Part shown: in pieces, positions 1 through 12,101 of the stretch
Layout of the letters: the number at the start of each line of letters is the position of its first letter
Numbering within the stretch: position 1 is the stretch's first letter
Source: Elymus sibiricus
Lineage: Eukaryota > Streptophyta > Magnoliopsida > Poales > Poaceae
Assembly: GCA_039707655.1 (NCBI GenBank)
Contig: CM077665.1
Span: forward strand, 309,752,486 to 309,816,485
Direction: 5' to 3'
DNA length: 64,000 nt
The notes under the pieces: generated by a model
Database searches by the model: none
Told to the model about the DNA's origin: nothing
The model's input: only the letters and a program-made list of their open reading frames with translations
Program-made: the position numbers and the translations under genes

Positions 1-911
1 AGTAGCAGCAGCAGTAGTAACTTAGCAAGAACAATATGTGGAAAACTCGTAGGCACTGGATCGGTGAACTTGTTGGATGATATTCATCATATAACAGTCA
101 TAACCTAGGGCGATACAAAACTAGCTCCAGTTCATAAATGTAATGTAGGCATGTATTCCGTAAATAGTCATACGTGCTTATGGAAAAGAACTTGCATGAC
201 ATCTTTTGTCCTACCCTCCCGTGGCAGCGGGGTCCATAAGGTGACAAAGGGCTATTAAAGCCTCCTTTTAATATAGAACCGGAACAAAGCATTAACACAC
301 GATGAATACATGAACTCCTCAAACTACTGTCATCACCGGAAAGTATCCCGACTATTGTCACTCCGGGGTTTGCGGATCAGAACACGTAATAGGTGCGCAT
401 GACTAGCAAGATTGAGTCAAGAACATAGATATAATGGTGAAAACATAAGCGGTTCAGATCTGAAATCATGGCACTCGGGCCCTAGTGACAAGCATTAAGC
501 ATGGCAAAGTCATAGCAACATCAATCTCAGAACATAGTGGATACTAGGGATCAAGCCCTAACAAAACTAACTCGATTACATGATGAATCTCATCCAACTC
601 CTCACCGACCAGCAAGCCTACGAAGGAACTACTCACTCCCGGTGGGGAGCATCATGGAATTGGCGATGGAGAAGGGTTGATGTTGACGAAGACCAAAGAT
701 TCCCTCTTCGGAGCCCCAAACGGGCTCCAGATCTGGCCTCCCGAGGAAGAACAGGAGGTGGCGGCGGCTCTGTATCGTAAAACGCGATGAAACTTTCTCC
801 TTGATTTTTTTCTCCAAAAATAGGATTTTATAGCGGTGGAATTAGGGTCAGTGGGGCCACGAGGTGGGCACAACCCACCAGGGCACGCCGGGGGGGCTGG
901 CGTGCCCTGGT
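1..911 (-). repeat. LTR segment of Athila-type element C (left part, interrupted)
   Basis: Read on the minus strand together with 12102-12347, this is one continuous LTR beginning TGATACGTCTCC at 12347 and running leftward out of the window. The start matches the TGATACGTCTCC type of Triticeae Athila-lineage Gypsy LTRs (Sabrina/WHAM-like). The Tekay element at 912-12096 splits it. About 1.16 kb of LTR is visible; the rest of element C lies left of position 1. Short ORFs here (for example 652-954 minus) are LTR read-through, not genes. Confidence 0.7.
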
Positions 912-3082
912 TGTGATGCCCTGGATTAAGTGCTACAGTAATCTCTGTAATCAAGCTACAGTAATCTGGGGATTAGGCTAATACATTTTTGCTAATTCAA
1001 GTATGGTCACTGTTGAAATCAAATGCAAATTCAAATTCTTATCCAATTCAAAATTCATTTGAAAAGTGGTTTTGAAAGTTTTGCAAACCTGAAAATAAAA
1101 ATCATGAATGGGTTTCAAATAATCCCCTTGTAATATTAAAATTAAAACCAACTTTTTTGCAAAGTGTTTTGGTGCCTCAAATTAAATAAAATTAAGGCCA
1201 AATAAATTATTAAATGCACTTTTTGAATTATATAAATTTCCAAATCAATTTAAAATTCCTCAAAGTGTGTGTGGCCATCCAAAATATTGCAAGATGTTTA
1301 TTGGACCAAGTCACACATTTTTTCTAAAGGAAATTAATGCTAAAAAGAAATAAAACAAAAGCTGTAAAATAAATCAGAAAAGAAAAGGGAAATAAAAGGA
1401 AAAACCTACTGGGCACTTAGGCCCAGGTGCTACAGGCTGGCCCGGCCCAATCCGGCCAGCCTTTCCCCTACCTCCTGCCTGCGACAGGAGGAGGCCGGCG
1501 CCCGCCATGGCCACCGACGCGCGCCCGCGCGGCCTTTCCAGCATCGCGGCTGGATAAGAGCGAGCCCCAGCGCTCCCTCTCCCTCCCCCGCAAACCCTAG
1601 CCCCTTCAGAAGCCCCTCCCCTCGCTCGCTCCCCCTTCCCCGCGTTCGTCCGAACGCAGCCATGGCTGCGCCAAGCTGAGCTCGCAGCCACAGGCCACCC
1701 CACGCTGCCCCGGAGCGTCCTGGAGCACCGCAGGCCCCTCCATCGTCCTCCCCCGCATCGAATCGAGCCGAAGCACGCTGCATCACCGTCCCATTCCTCT
1801 TCTTCCTCTTCGGTCGCCGCAGCGCCATCGCCAGAGTTGCAGCCGCTGCCGTGCCTCTCCGACCCCGCTGACCTCTCCCCTGCAACCGCGGTGAGCTCCC
1901 GAACAAGAGCCCTAGCAGTAGGCGCTCGATTTCTTCCTCCAGCCCCTGTTCCCACGCACGGCCGAACCCACCGTCGCAAGAGCTCGTCGCTGGCGGCCGT
2001 CCAGTGACCATTTGGTCCTGCGACCGAGTCCATTCGCCTCCTACACACGCGTAGAGCCCGTCCCGCGGTAGTATTGCCCCTTTTGATCGTTGTATGCACG
2101 CGCCCGTGCTGGCTCGAACGCAACCGCCGCCACGGCTCATCGCCGGCGCCCATACCGACCACCCCCGACGTGTTGATATCCTGAGGCCGGGCATTACCCA
2201 GGAAAGTGTGTCCGGCCGGAGGTGATCAAGCGTGTTGGATATGCGGTACACCCCTGCAGGGATGAATTCATCTATTCGAATAGCCGTGTCCACGGTAACA
2301 GGACGACTTGGAGATGTACTTTGACCTGATATAACTAAAATTGTGACTTTAAATTGAAATGAATGTTGGCTCCGGGATTGCTTCCTCGCAGGGAGTCGAG
2401 GAAGAATCTCTGGGTGTGGTTACTTAATAAAATTGTTACAATAATATGACTATATATGAGATACCAGTCTACTCTCTTCTAATGCTGCACGATGCTGAAG
2501 ATGCTAGTCTTCGATAGGACTAGGCCTTTCCCCCTATTCTTGCTTTCTGCAGTCAGCCCAGATATGACCCCTTTACTTGATACTGATGCATACTTAGCAT
2601 AGTTCTGATGTCAGTCTTGCGAGTACTTTGGATGAGTACTCACCGCTGCTTTGCATTCTCTTTCCCCCTCGATACGATTCTGCGTTCAGACGATGGAGCC
2701 CAGGAGATGGAGTACGCCGGAGACGACTACTACACCACCGCTGGAGCCTACTACTACGAGGAGAGTGCCGACGCTCAGGAGTAGTTAGGAGGTTCCCAGG
2801 CAGGAGGCCTCGCCTCTTTCGATCCGCTGCTTATGTTTGTGCTAGCCTTCTTAAGGCAAAACTTGTTTAACTTATGTCTATACTTAGATATTATTTGCTT
2901 CCGCTGACTCGTGCTTGTCGAGCTTTGTATTCGAGCCCTCGAGGCCCCTGGCTTGTAATATGAAGCTGTATGACTTTAATTTGTGTCTAGTGTTGTGTTG
3001 TTATATCAATCATTGAGTCCCTAATCTTGGTCGTATGCATTGCGTGTATGTTTAGTGTACGGTCGAAATTGGGGGCGTCACA
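912..3082 (+). repeat. Tekay 5' LTR (internally deleted)
   Basis: Begins TGTGATGCCCTGG and ends GGGGGCGTCACA. It is collinear with the 3' LTR except that sequence equivalent to 9147-11181 is missing. The junction near 2167 has a CG microhomology. It also retains about 45 bp near 1750-1795 that the 3' LTR lacks. Long minus-strand ORFs at 1374-2293 reflect GC-rich LTR sequence. Confidence 0.9.
2632..2784 (+). CDS. 50-codon Tyr/Asp/Glu-rich small ORF inside the Tekay 5' LTR
   Basis: ATG at 2632, TAG at 2782-2784. The C-terminal half is unusual: short DDYY and YYYEES stretches in an acidic, tyrosine-rich tail ending SADAQE. The same frame is open at 11646-11798 in the 3' LTR with only minor change, which is expected of sister LTRs and is not evidence of selection by itself. 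No family recognised. It may be chance coding in the LTR, or a remnant of a coding segment carried in long Tekay LTRs. Confidence 0.25.
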   Translation: MSTHRCFAFSFPLDTILRSDDGAQEMEYAGDDYYTTAGAYYYEESADAQE

Positions 3083-3085
3083 AGT

Positions 3086-3098
3086 TGGTATCAGAGCC
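3086..3098 (+). other. Primer-binding site (initiator tRNA-Met type), Tekay
   Basis: TGGTATCAGAGCC starts three bases after the 5' LTR end. This is the standard complement of the initiator-Met tRNA 3' end used by Tekay-type elements. Confidence 0.9.
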
Positions 3099-4838
3099 AA
3101 CTGCCTGTAGGTAGCCCCCTTTCCAACTCCTTGGCCGAAGTTGAGTCTAGTCATTGAAAAACTTTTACTAACATAGTTGTGTGGCTTACGGGCCCACATC
3201 TCAATCGGGTGGTATTAGGATCTTTTATTCCTCATCTATACTCTGGGTTTTGATCTCTCTTCTCTTTCGGGTTAAAGGTTTTATTAACTCTAACTCTAGG
3301 TTCTCGTAACTACTCCTCCCGGAGAGCCCCTCATTTCAGACGATGGCTCGATTCATCAGAAGACTTCGAAGATACTCTTCGATGTTCTCCCGAGAACTTG
3401 TGCTCATCGCTTTTGCGATTCCCTTCCGCCATCAACCCCTATGGATGACTACATGCAATTGTCGCTCATTCTTTCGTATCCAGTTGCTCTTGTTATTACA
3501 AGGTACATCGAATTATCTTACCGGAGATTCGTTCTTCCTCGGTTGATCTTGTGTTTCACGGAATTCTTTGAAACGCTATTCGATCTTCCGTAATCCTCAG
3601 TAGCCTTTTGCTCTTGACCTTTCTCACCGGCTTGCATTATGGTTAATTCCATGTGTCTAGCAATATTAAGGAAATCCTTTGTGGTTTTCATTCGATTTTA
3701 TTGATTCAACCTGTGTGTGAATGCACGCAGTCATCAGTTTTGTTTATCATAAATTATCTGTCCGGCTCAGACGTTTTTCCAAACATGAGTTGGTTCCCGA
3801 CAAATCAACCTTGATTGGTTGCCCATCTAAGTCCTTTCATCTTACTTGTATTTGATCGGAACATCTGTTTCCGATACAACAATTTGGAAATCTTAATTCC
3901 TTTGGTTATTTAAGCGTCAAATTATTTGGATGTTCTATGATCTGATGCCTTACATTCTTTCTCCCTCTGATTGCGTACCGATACTCACATCAGGTCCTTT
4001 GTGTACTGCTAGACCCAGTGTTGGGTTATTATCCGATAGCATCCTTCACATTCAAAATTCTTGTGATGATCTCCCCCTGATACATGAGGCCATTGGTAAA
4101 CTGTGTCTTCTCCCTCTGATAAGTTGTATCCTATGCCTTCGTCAGCCATGCTCTATTTGCAAGCATGTGTTAATTACTCTTGAAGCTTGAGGTATATGTT
4201 CCTAAGATGCCCCGATGGGTTGAACCTATGCCTTCCTTAATATGTGTGAACCCGACAGTTTTCACGAGTCATACTCTCCTGGTGTTTTGCCAGTTAAACT
4301 TTCAAAACTACAACTTCATCAAAGGCGAGGTGTAAATGGAAGGTGATGCATTGATGAAGTGGGAGTCGACCTTGAACCGTGTGTTCATGCCCATGGAAAC
4401 GATGTTGATCTTATCATACAAGCTTCTCCTTTCAAATAATCATTCATTGTATGATTTGATGTCGTATCTTTGACCTTGTCCTTTGCAATCGTGGTTCCGA
4501 CCATGTTGTTCTACTTTGATTTCATTCTCAGACAAGTTAAAGTGCTTGTCTTCCACAGATCAATACGCTAGTCTAACCTCTATTCTGATCTATCTCCGAG
4601 TATTATCCCTGGTATCTTGATAAATATCATGGAGCCTTATAACTTCTTATGAGCTCCTAATCAACTATGACGTTTCACTGATTCCAGTTTCCTCGTGTTC
4701 TGAGTTGTTGGACAATCAAGGATACCGATATCTGAATCGAGTACGCATTGCGATTCGACAACTCTTGGTAATCTTCTTTGATTATGAGTTTGTACTCAAT
4801 CATGTCTTTCCAAGCTGTTAGGCCCCATCATTATCGTC
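3099..4838 (+). other. Tekay leader region without recognisable gag or protease
   Basis: This 1.74-kb stretch lies where gag and protease should be. No CCHC zinc knuckle, no D-S/T-G protease motif and no ORF above 90 codons is visible. The sequence is pyrimidine-rich and low in complexity in places. Either gag-PR was replaced or it has decayed past recognition. Confidence 0.6.
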
Positions 4839-7800
4839 ATGCTAGAGCTTGACCATGCTCACCTTGTCCGGAATGCTGAAGCCCGACTATATGCCTTGAA
4901 TGCATTAAATGAGTCACCTCTAAAAGGGATTGAAAACATTCCAGTTGTTCGGGATTTCCAAGATGTGTTTCCGGAAGAACTTCCAGGGATCCCCCCTGCC
5001 AGAGCTGTCGAGTTTGTCATCGACTTGGTACCTGGTACCACTCCTATAGCCAAGCGTCCGTATAAGATGCCACCACATGAACTTCTTGAACTTAAGCAAG
5101 AAATTGACAATTCGCTTCGTCTGGGTTTCATTCGTCCAAGTTCCTCTGCATGGGGAGCACCTTCTCTCTTTGTCAAGAAGAAAGATGGTACGAATCGATT
5201 GGTCCAAGGTTACCGTCCCATCAACCAAGCAATGATTCAAAACAAATATCCGCTTCCTCGGATCAACGATCTGTATGATCAACTTGCTGGTTCGTCAGTG
5301 TTTTCCAAACTCGACTTGAGGTTGGGTTACCATCAGATCCGGGTTTGTGAAGAGGATATTCCCAAGACTGCATTTGTTACTCGCTATGGTTCATACGAGT
5401 ACACCGTCATGTCCTTCGGCTTAACCAATGCTCGAGCAACCTTCTCTCGGTTGATGAATTATATCTTCATGGACTGCCTCGATAAATTCGTCGTGGTTTA
5501 TCTGGATGATATCCTGGTTTACTCCAAGAATAAAGAAGAACATGCTGAACATCCTCGTCTTATACTGGAGAGGCTTCGAGAGCATCAACTTTATGCAAAG
5601 TATTCAAAGTGTGAGTTCTGGATGGACAAAGTAACCTACCTTGGTCATGTGATCTCCAAGGATGGTATTGCGGTCAACCCTGAACGAGTTCAGGCTATTC
5701 TTGACTGGACTCCCCCGAAGAATGTCAAGCAAGTCAGAAGTTTTCTCGGACTCGCCAGCTATTGCCGTCGATTCATCGAGAACTTCTCCAAGATTGCAAA
5801 GCCCTTAACCAATTTGCTACACAAAGGTGTTAAATATGAGTGGACAAAAATGTCAGGAGAGCTTCCAGGCACTTAAGGACAAGCTGACATCTGCTCCAGT
5901 GCTTGCTCCTCCGGATACTCGTAAGGACTTCGTCATTTATTGTGACGCTTTGCGTCAGGGAATGGGCTGTGTCCTAATGCAAGAACGCAGAGTGGTTGCT
6001 TATGCCTCTCGTCAATTGCGTCCTCATGAAGAGAACTACCCAGTTCATGACCTTGAACTTGCTGCAGTAATTCATGCACTGAAAGAGTGGCGGCAGTACC
6101 TTGTTGGTAATCGTTGCGAGATCTACACCGATCATCAAAGTCTGAAGTACTTGTTTACTCAGCCAGTTTGAACCTCCGTCAACAGAGATGGATGGAGCGC
6201 ATAGCAGATTACAATGTGGGTATGTCTTATACCCCAGGCAAGGCTAATGTAATGGCTGATGCCTTGAGCCGCAAGTCTTATTGCAATCATCTTCAGGTTC
6301 ACAAGGTTCACCCCCTTCTTCAAAAGGAATTCCGCAAGCTGAACCTCCATATTGTTCCTCAGGGTTATATCACTCCCCCTCCTAAAGGGTCCTACAAAAT
6401 GAACCTCCACGTTGTTTCCCAGGGTTCTCTTAATACCCTGGTTGCTAAACCAGATCTAGTGGACGTCATCAAGTGGATCCAGAAGTGTGACAATGAAGTC
6501 GAGAGGATTAAATTCGATCTCGCAGAAGGAAAGCCCTCATCCTTCACTATTGCTGAGGATGGCGCTTTGTACTTCAAGGGCCGCCTAGTGGTACGGAGTA
6601 AGGAGGAAAACAATGATTTGACTCAGGAGGTAATGAAGGAAGCACATGACACTCCGCTGTCTATTCATCCTGGAAGTACCAAGATGTACCAAGACATTCG
6701 TCAAAGATTCTGGCGGTCTAACATGAAGCAAGACATTTCTCGCTATGTTGCTGAATGTGATGTTTGCCGTAGTATCAAAGCAGAACATCAAAGGCCTGCC
6801 AGAACTCTGCAACCTATTACGGTTCCTGAATGGAAATGGGACCATGTTGAAATGGACTTCGTCACTGGTTTTCCCAGATCGCAGAAAGGTAATGATGCTA
6901 TTCTTGTCGTCATTGACCGACTGTCAAAAGTTGCACATTTTCTGGCTGTCAAGGAAACTATTACTGCTAGTCAACTAGCAGATCTTTACATGTCCAGAGT
7001 TGTTTCACTCCACGGTATTCCACTGGTGATTAGTTCGGACCGTGGCAATTTATTCACTTCAAGATTCTGGGCAAGTTTCCAGGAAGCTATGGGAACTCAT
7101 TTGTCCTTCAGCACCGCTTTTCACCCTCAATCCCAGGGACAAGTTGAAAGAGTCAATCAGATTCTCGAAGACATGCTTCGAGCTTGTGTCATTTCTTTCG
7201 GCAAGAAATGGGAGGAATCTCTCCCGTATGCTGAGTTCTCCTACAACAATAGCTATCAAGCTAGTCTGAAGATGGCTCCTTTTGAAGTGTTATATGGATG
7301 TAAGTGTCGAACTCCTCTGAATTGGTCAGAAACTGGGGAACGTACACTTATCGGTCCGGATATTATTCAACATGCTGAAGATCAAGTCCGCATTATTCAT
7401 GCAAATCTGAAGGCTGCTCAGTCTCGTCAGAAGAGTCAGTATGACCGTCACCACAAAGATATGGTCTATCAACCTGGCGAAAAGGCTTATCTTTGAGTCA
7501 CGCCAATGAGAGGTACACACCGTTTCGGGATCAAGGGCAAGCTGGCTCCTCGATATATTGGTCCATTCACTGTTCTCGAAAGGCGTGGTAAAGTGGCATA
7601 TCAACTGGAACTACCGCCAAACCTTTCTCAGGTTCACGATGTGTTCCATGTGTCACAACTTCGTCACTGCTTCAAGGATCCTATCCGAGCAATGGATCAT
7701 GATATGCTTGAACTGCAACAAGACCTCTCTTACAAAGAGCAACCAGTCCGCATTCTCGATGAAACTGAACGTCGGACTCGTCAGAAGGTTACCAAGTTCT

Positions 7801-7901
7801 TCAAAGTGCAGTGGGCAAATCATTCTGAAGATGAGGCCACTTGGGAACGCGAAGATCATCTTCGTGTAGAATATCCCGGGCTCTTTCCTTCTACTTCTTA
7901 A
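4839..7901 (+). pseudogene. Tekay pol: RT-RNase H-integrase-chromodomain, broken reading frame
   Basis: Reverse transcriptase spans 4839-5850 and keeps the YLDD catalytic box (about 5499-5510). A finger-domain position is altered (GYRP where DYRx is usual). A small indel near 5850 shifts into the RNase H frame (5850-6165), and a second shift near 6165 leads into integrase. Integrase keeps the HHCC zinc-binding region (about 6645-6790) and D-D-E residues in the MDF, SDRG and QVERVN contexts. A TGA at 7494-7496, in a position where Arg is common, separates the last segment. That segment (7506-7901) has the GPF/Y-type region and a chromodomain-like tail with the pattern RILDE...KVQW...ATWE. Family: Tekay/Del chromovirus. 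It cannot yield an intact polyprotein. Confidence 0.88.
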
Positions 7902-7924
7902 TTCTCGGGACGAGAATTCTTTTT

Positions 7925-7937
7925 AGTAGGGGAGAAT
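7925..7937 (+). other. Polypurine tract, Tekay
   Basis: AGTAGGGGAGAAT directly precedes the TGTGACGCCC start of the 3' LTR, as expected for plus-strand priming. Confidence 0.8.
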
Positions 7938-9457
7938 TGTGACGCCCTGGATTAAGTGCTACAGTAATCTCTATAATCAAGCTACAGTAATCTGGGGATT
8001 AGGCTAATACATTTTTGCTAATTCAAGTATGGTCACTGTTGAAATCAAATGCAAATTCAAATTCTTATCCAATTCAAAATTCAATTGAAAAGTGGTTTTG
8101 AAAGTTTTGCAAACCTGAAAATAAAAATCATGAATGGGTTTCAAATAATCCCCTTGTAATATTAAAATTATAACCAACTTTTTGCAAAGTGTTTTGGTGC
8201 CTCAAATTAAATAAAACAGAGGCCAAATAAATTATTAAATGCACTTTTTGAATTATATAAATTTCCAAATCAATTTAAAATTCCTCAAAGTGTGTCTGGC
8301 CATGCAAAATATTGTAAGATGTTTATTGGACCAAGTCACACATTTTTTCTAAAGGAAATTAATGCTAAAAAGAAATAAAACAAAAGCTGTAAAATAAATC
8401 AGAAAAGAAAAGGGAAATAAAAGGAAAAACCTACTGGGCACATAGGCCCAGGTGCTACAGGCTGGCCCGGCCCAATCCGGCCAGCCTTTCCCCTACCTCC
8501 TGCCTGCGACAGGAGGAGGTCGGCGCCCGCCATGGCCACCGACGCGCGCCCGCGCGGCCTTTCCAGCATCGCGGCTGGATAAGAGCGAGCCCCAGCGCTC
8601 CCTATCCCTCCCCCGCAAACCCTAGCCCCTTCAGAAGCCCCTCCCCTCGCTCGCTCCCCCTTCCCCGCGTTCGTCCAAACGCAGCCATGGCTGCGCCAAG
8701 CTGAGCTCGCAGCCACAGGCCACCCCACGCTGCCCCGGCGCGTCCTGGAGCACCGCAGGCCCCTCCATCATCCTCCTCTTCTTCCTCTTCGGTCGCCGCA
8801 GCGCCATCGCCGGAGTTGCAGCCGCTGCCGTGCCTCTCCAACCCCGCTGACCTCTCCCCTGCAACCGCGGTGAGCTCCCGAACAAGAGCCCTAGCAGTAG
8901 GCGCTCGATTTCTTCCTCCAATCCTTGCTCCCACGCACGGCCGAACCCACCGCCGCAAGAGCTCATCGCCGGCGGCCTTCCAGTGACCATTTGGTCCAGC
9001 GACCGAGTCCATTTGCCTCCTACACACGCGTAGAGCCCGTCCCGTGGTAGTATTGCCCCTTTTGATCGCTGTATGCACGCGCCCGTGCTGGCTCGAACGC
9101 AACCGCCGCCATGGCTCGTCGCCGGCGCCCCTACCGACCACCCCCGGTGCCGATGATGGGCCAGATCGACGTGCGCGAGCACCAGCTGCTCGTAGGTAGT
9201 TGCGGCGCGCGAAATGGTGGTCGGAGAACCATTTCCGACCCCCACCGCCGTCCTGGAGCTCGCCGGAGTTGCTCCGGCGACGGACGCCGGCCGCCACCGA
9301 CGTGGCTGGACCGGGGCCACCCGCAGGGTCACTGACCTGCGGGCCCCGAGTCCCTGGTTGACCTGTTGACCAGGTCAACCGTGCTGACTGGGCTCGGCCA
9401 GTCAATGACAGGTGGGGCCCGACCCCCCCTGTGTATGACATGTGGGCCCAGCCCCCT

Positions 9458-9528
9458 TTTTAATTAATTAAGTTAGTTTAATTAATTAAGTTAGTTTAAT
9501 TAATTCTGTTAATTAGTTTAACCTAATT
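9458..9528 (+). repeat. AT-rich TTAATTAA tandem repeat in the Tekay 3' LTR
   Basis: An approximately 18-bp unit built on TTTAATTAATTAAGTTAG is repeated about three times, then degenerates. It is self-complementary (TTAATTAA cores) and is present only in the 3' LTR because the 5' copy is deleted. Confidence 0.75.
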
Positions 9529-10472
9529 AGGCACTGACAGATGGGGCCCACCCCTTTAACTAACATGTTTAGTTTAAATTAAAACCCTGGTTAGCCCACT
9601 ATCTATGACAGGTGGGGCCTAGCTGTCAGGTTTGACCTGAGTCAGCTGGGTTGACTGCTGACGCAATGCTGACATCATGCTGATGTCAGAATTACATTAT
9701 TGAATTAAAAATAATCTATTTTAATTTCTGAATATTAATAAAACTTTAAAAATTAATATAAAATAATCCGTAACTCGTATGAAAATACTTTATACATGAA
9801 AGTTGATCAGAAAAATCCCACGAATTCGAATACGCTGTCCGTTCGTCTGTCACGTGCTCCTATCATAGCGAACATGGAACTTTACCATCATTTCCGTCTG
9901 TCCGGTAGAAGCCAGAGACCCGGAAAATATCGTCAGATATTCTTCCGACCCGTCTGCGACGTGTAGTACTGCGTTAGTGCATGCCTAGCCCTGCATATTG
10001 TCATGTCATGCATCGTGTTGCATCTGTGCTTTATATTTATTGTTTCTTCCCCCCTCTTCTCTCCGGTAGACCCCGAGACTGACGGTGCTGCCGGGTACGA
10101 CTACGCGCCTGACGATCAGCCTTTTGCCACAAAGCAGCAAGGCAAGCAACCCCCCCTTGAGCATTCCGATATCGCCCATTCCTTTTCCCTCTTATTCTTG
10201 CATTAGATTTTTCTACTGTATTAGTTAACTCCTATTCCGATGCATAGCCTGCTTTTGATAAACTGCTACCATACATGCAATCATATCAACTGCTTAGTAT
10301 AGGTTGATCCATGAATCCCCAGTGACCCCTTAGTCCCAGTTGCCCCTGCTTCTTCATCGACGACCCGCCGACTCGAAGACTCAAAGACTCGGTCAACCGA
10401 CCGACGAGCCAGGCCCCTCACATCACCGCACACCCCTTAGTTGTACGACTCTGCAGAGTTACTATCGAGTAT

Positions 10473-10675
10473 CGAGGGTGACACCTCGTGAAGTACTCAT
10501 GATGCTAACTCTGTAGTGCAGCTAGCCGGTCGCGGTTATCGAGGGTGATTCCTCCTTCGCCGCTCCCGATGATGACTCTGTCGTGCAACCCCTCAAGTGT
10601 GGGATCCTCGAGGGTGATTCCTCTAAGTCCACCTTGGCGGTTTCATCGAGCGGGGCCCTTTGAGGGTGATTCCTC
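10473..10675 (+). repeat. Four spaced GAGG-N6-CCTC hairpin repeats
   Basis: GAGGGTGA(CA/TT)CCTC occurs at 10474, 10541, 10610 and 10662, spaced 67, 69 and 52 bp. Each copy can fold as a 4-bp stem with a 6-base loop. Function unknown; the motif lies in the LTR region missing from the 5' copy. Confidence 0.7.
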
Positions 10676-11645
10676 AGGTTCCGTCTTGATGTTTTATACA
10701 GACAGTTACTATGACCTGGTTACAGAAACATGTTGGTGATGGGTCGGCCCTGAGGGGTACCCACGGTTTGATGATGACGAGGCATGGACGGGCAGGAGAG
10801 GCCCTTGCCACACATCCTCGAGATGGAGCGACGGGACCGCACTTCATGGGTCGCGCTTGCCCCGCATTAATAAAATGCTAATGGGTTGGGTATTTGATCT
10901 GAGTTGGTCGTTGACCTTATTGCGCACCAAACCATCACGTGGGAGAAGTTATGGGTACTCAGCGTCGTTGTATCAGCCGAAGCTCTTTGGACGTCAGCAA
11001 TGGAGCGGTGCGCGCCCGAGTGGCCTGGACGGTACAGCTCTTGGACTAGAGTGTGCTAGGGCTGACCTCGGCCGCGTACGCATCGTGCAGGAGCGCGTAG
11101 GGCAAGTGGGCCCACGACCCCTGTGTGCTTAGGATTTAGACCGGCGGGCTGGCCTCTCTGTTGAGCCTAGGTGGGGCGACGACGTGTTGATATCCTGAGG
11201 CCGGGCATTACCTAGGAAAGTGTGTCCGGCCGGAGGTGATCAAGCATGTTGGATATGCGGTGCACCCCTGCAGGGATGAATTCATCTATTCGAATAGCCG
11301 TGTCCACGGTAACAGGACGACTTGGAGTTGTACTTTGACCTGATATAACTAAAATTGTGACTTTAAATTGAAATGAATGTTGGCTCCGGGATTGCTTCCT
11401 CGCAGGGAGTCGAGGAAGAATCTCTGGGTGTGGTTACTTAATAAAATTGTTACAATAATATGACTATATATGAGATACCAGTCTACTCTCTTCTAATGCT
11501 GCACGATGCTGAAGATGCTAGTCTTCGATAGGACTAGGCCTTTCCCCCTATTCTTGCTTTCTGCAGTCAGCCCAGATATGACCCCTTTACTTGATACTGA
11601 TGCATACTTAGCATAGTTCTGATGTCAGTCTTGCGAGTACTTTGG

Positions 11646-11798
11646 ATGAGTACTCACCGCTGCTTTGCATTCTCTTTCCCCCTCGATACGATTCTGCCTT
11701 CAGACGATGGAGCCCAGGAGATGGAGTACGCCGGAGACGACTACTACACCACCGCTGGAGCCTACTACTACGAGGAGAGTGCCGACGCTCAGGAGTAG
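11646..11798 (+). CDS. 50-codon Tyr/Asp/Glu-rich small ORF, 3' LTR copy
   Basis: Same frame as 2632-2784: ATG at 11646, TAG at 11796-11798, with at least one visible substitution. See the 5' LTR entry. No family recognised. Confidence 0.25.
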   Translation: MSTHRCFAFSFPLDTILPSDDGAQEMEYAGDDYYTTAGAYYYEESADAQE

Positions 11799-12101
11799 TT
11801 AGGAGGTTCCCAGGCAGGAGGCCTCGCCTCTTTCGATCCGCTGCTTATGTTTGTGCTAGCCTTCTTAAGGCAAAACTTGTTTAACTTATGTCTATACTCA
11901 GATATTATTTGCTTCCACTGACTCGTGCTTGTCGAGCTTTGTAATCGAGCCCTCGAGGCCCCTGGCTTGTAATATGAAGCTGTATGACTTTAATTTGTGT
12001 CTAGTGTTGTGTTGTGATATCAATCAGTGAGTCCCTAATCTTGGTCGTACGCATTGCGTGTATGTTTAGCGTACGGTCGAAATTGGGGGCGTCACACTGG
12101 T

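Larger units (their letters stand above)
7938..12096 (+). repeat. Tekay 3' LTR, 4159 bp, full-length form
   Basis: TGTGACGCCC...GGCGTCACA. It contains the 2.0 kb missing from the 5' LTR (9147-11181), including an AT palindromic block and a hairpin repeat cluster. The outer parts align closely with 912-3082. A long LTR of this size is known for several grass Tekay families. Confidence 0.9.
907..12101 (+). mobile_element. Tekay-lineage Ty3/Gypsy chromovirus, complete ends, degenerate
   Basis: The element runs 912-12096 and is flanked by the 5-bp duplication CTGGT (907-911 and 12097-12101). Both LTRs have TGTGA...TCACA ends. Order: LTR, initiator-Met primer-binding site, about 1.75 kb without recognisable gag, RT, RNase H, integrase, chromodomain, purine tract, LTR. 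RT-RH-INT-chromodomain order and the primer site indicate a chromovirus of the Tekay/Del group. The LTRs differ in length (2171 versus 4159 bp) because the 5' LTR lost about 2.0 kb. It lies inside an LTR of element C. Frameshifts and stops show that it no longer encodes a full polyprotein. Confidence 0.9.

Noticed and set aside
1374..2293. Two long overlapping minus-strand ORFs (262 and 287 codons)
   Set aside because: They lie inside the GC-rich Tekay 5' LTR, recur in shifted form in the 3' LTR (8399-9441), and show Arg/Gly/Ala-rich translation with no domain.
3343..4190. Small ORFs in the Tekay leader as gag
   Set aside because: No zinc knuckle or gag pattern; lengths of 67-86 codons are expected by chance.
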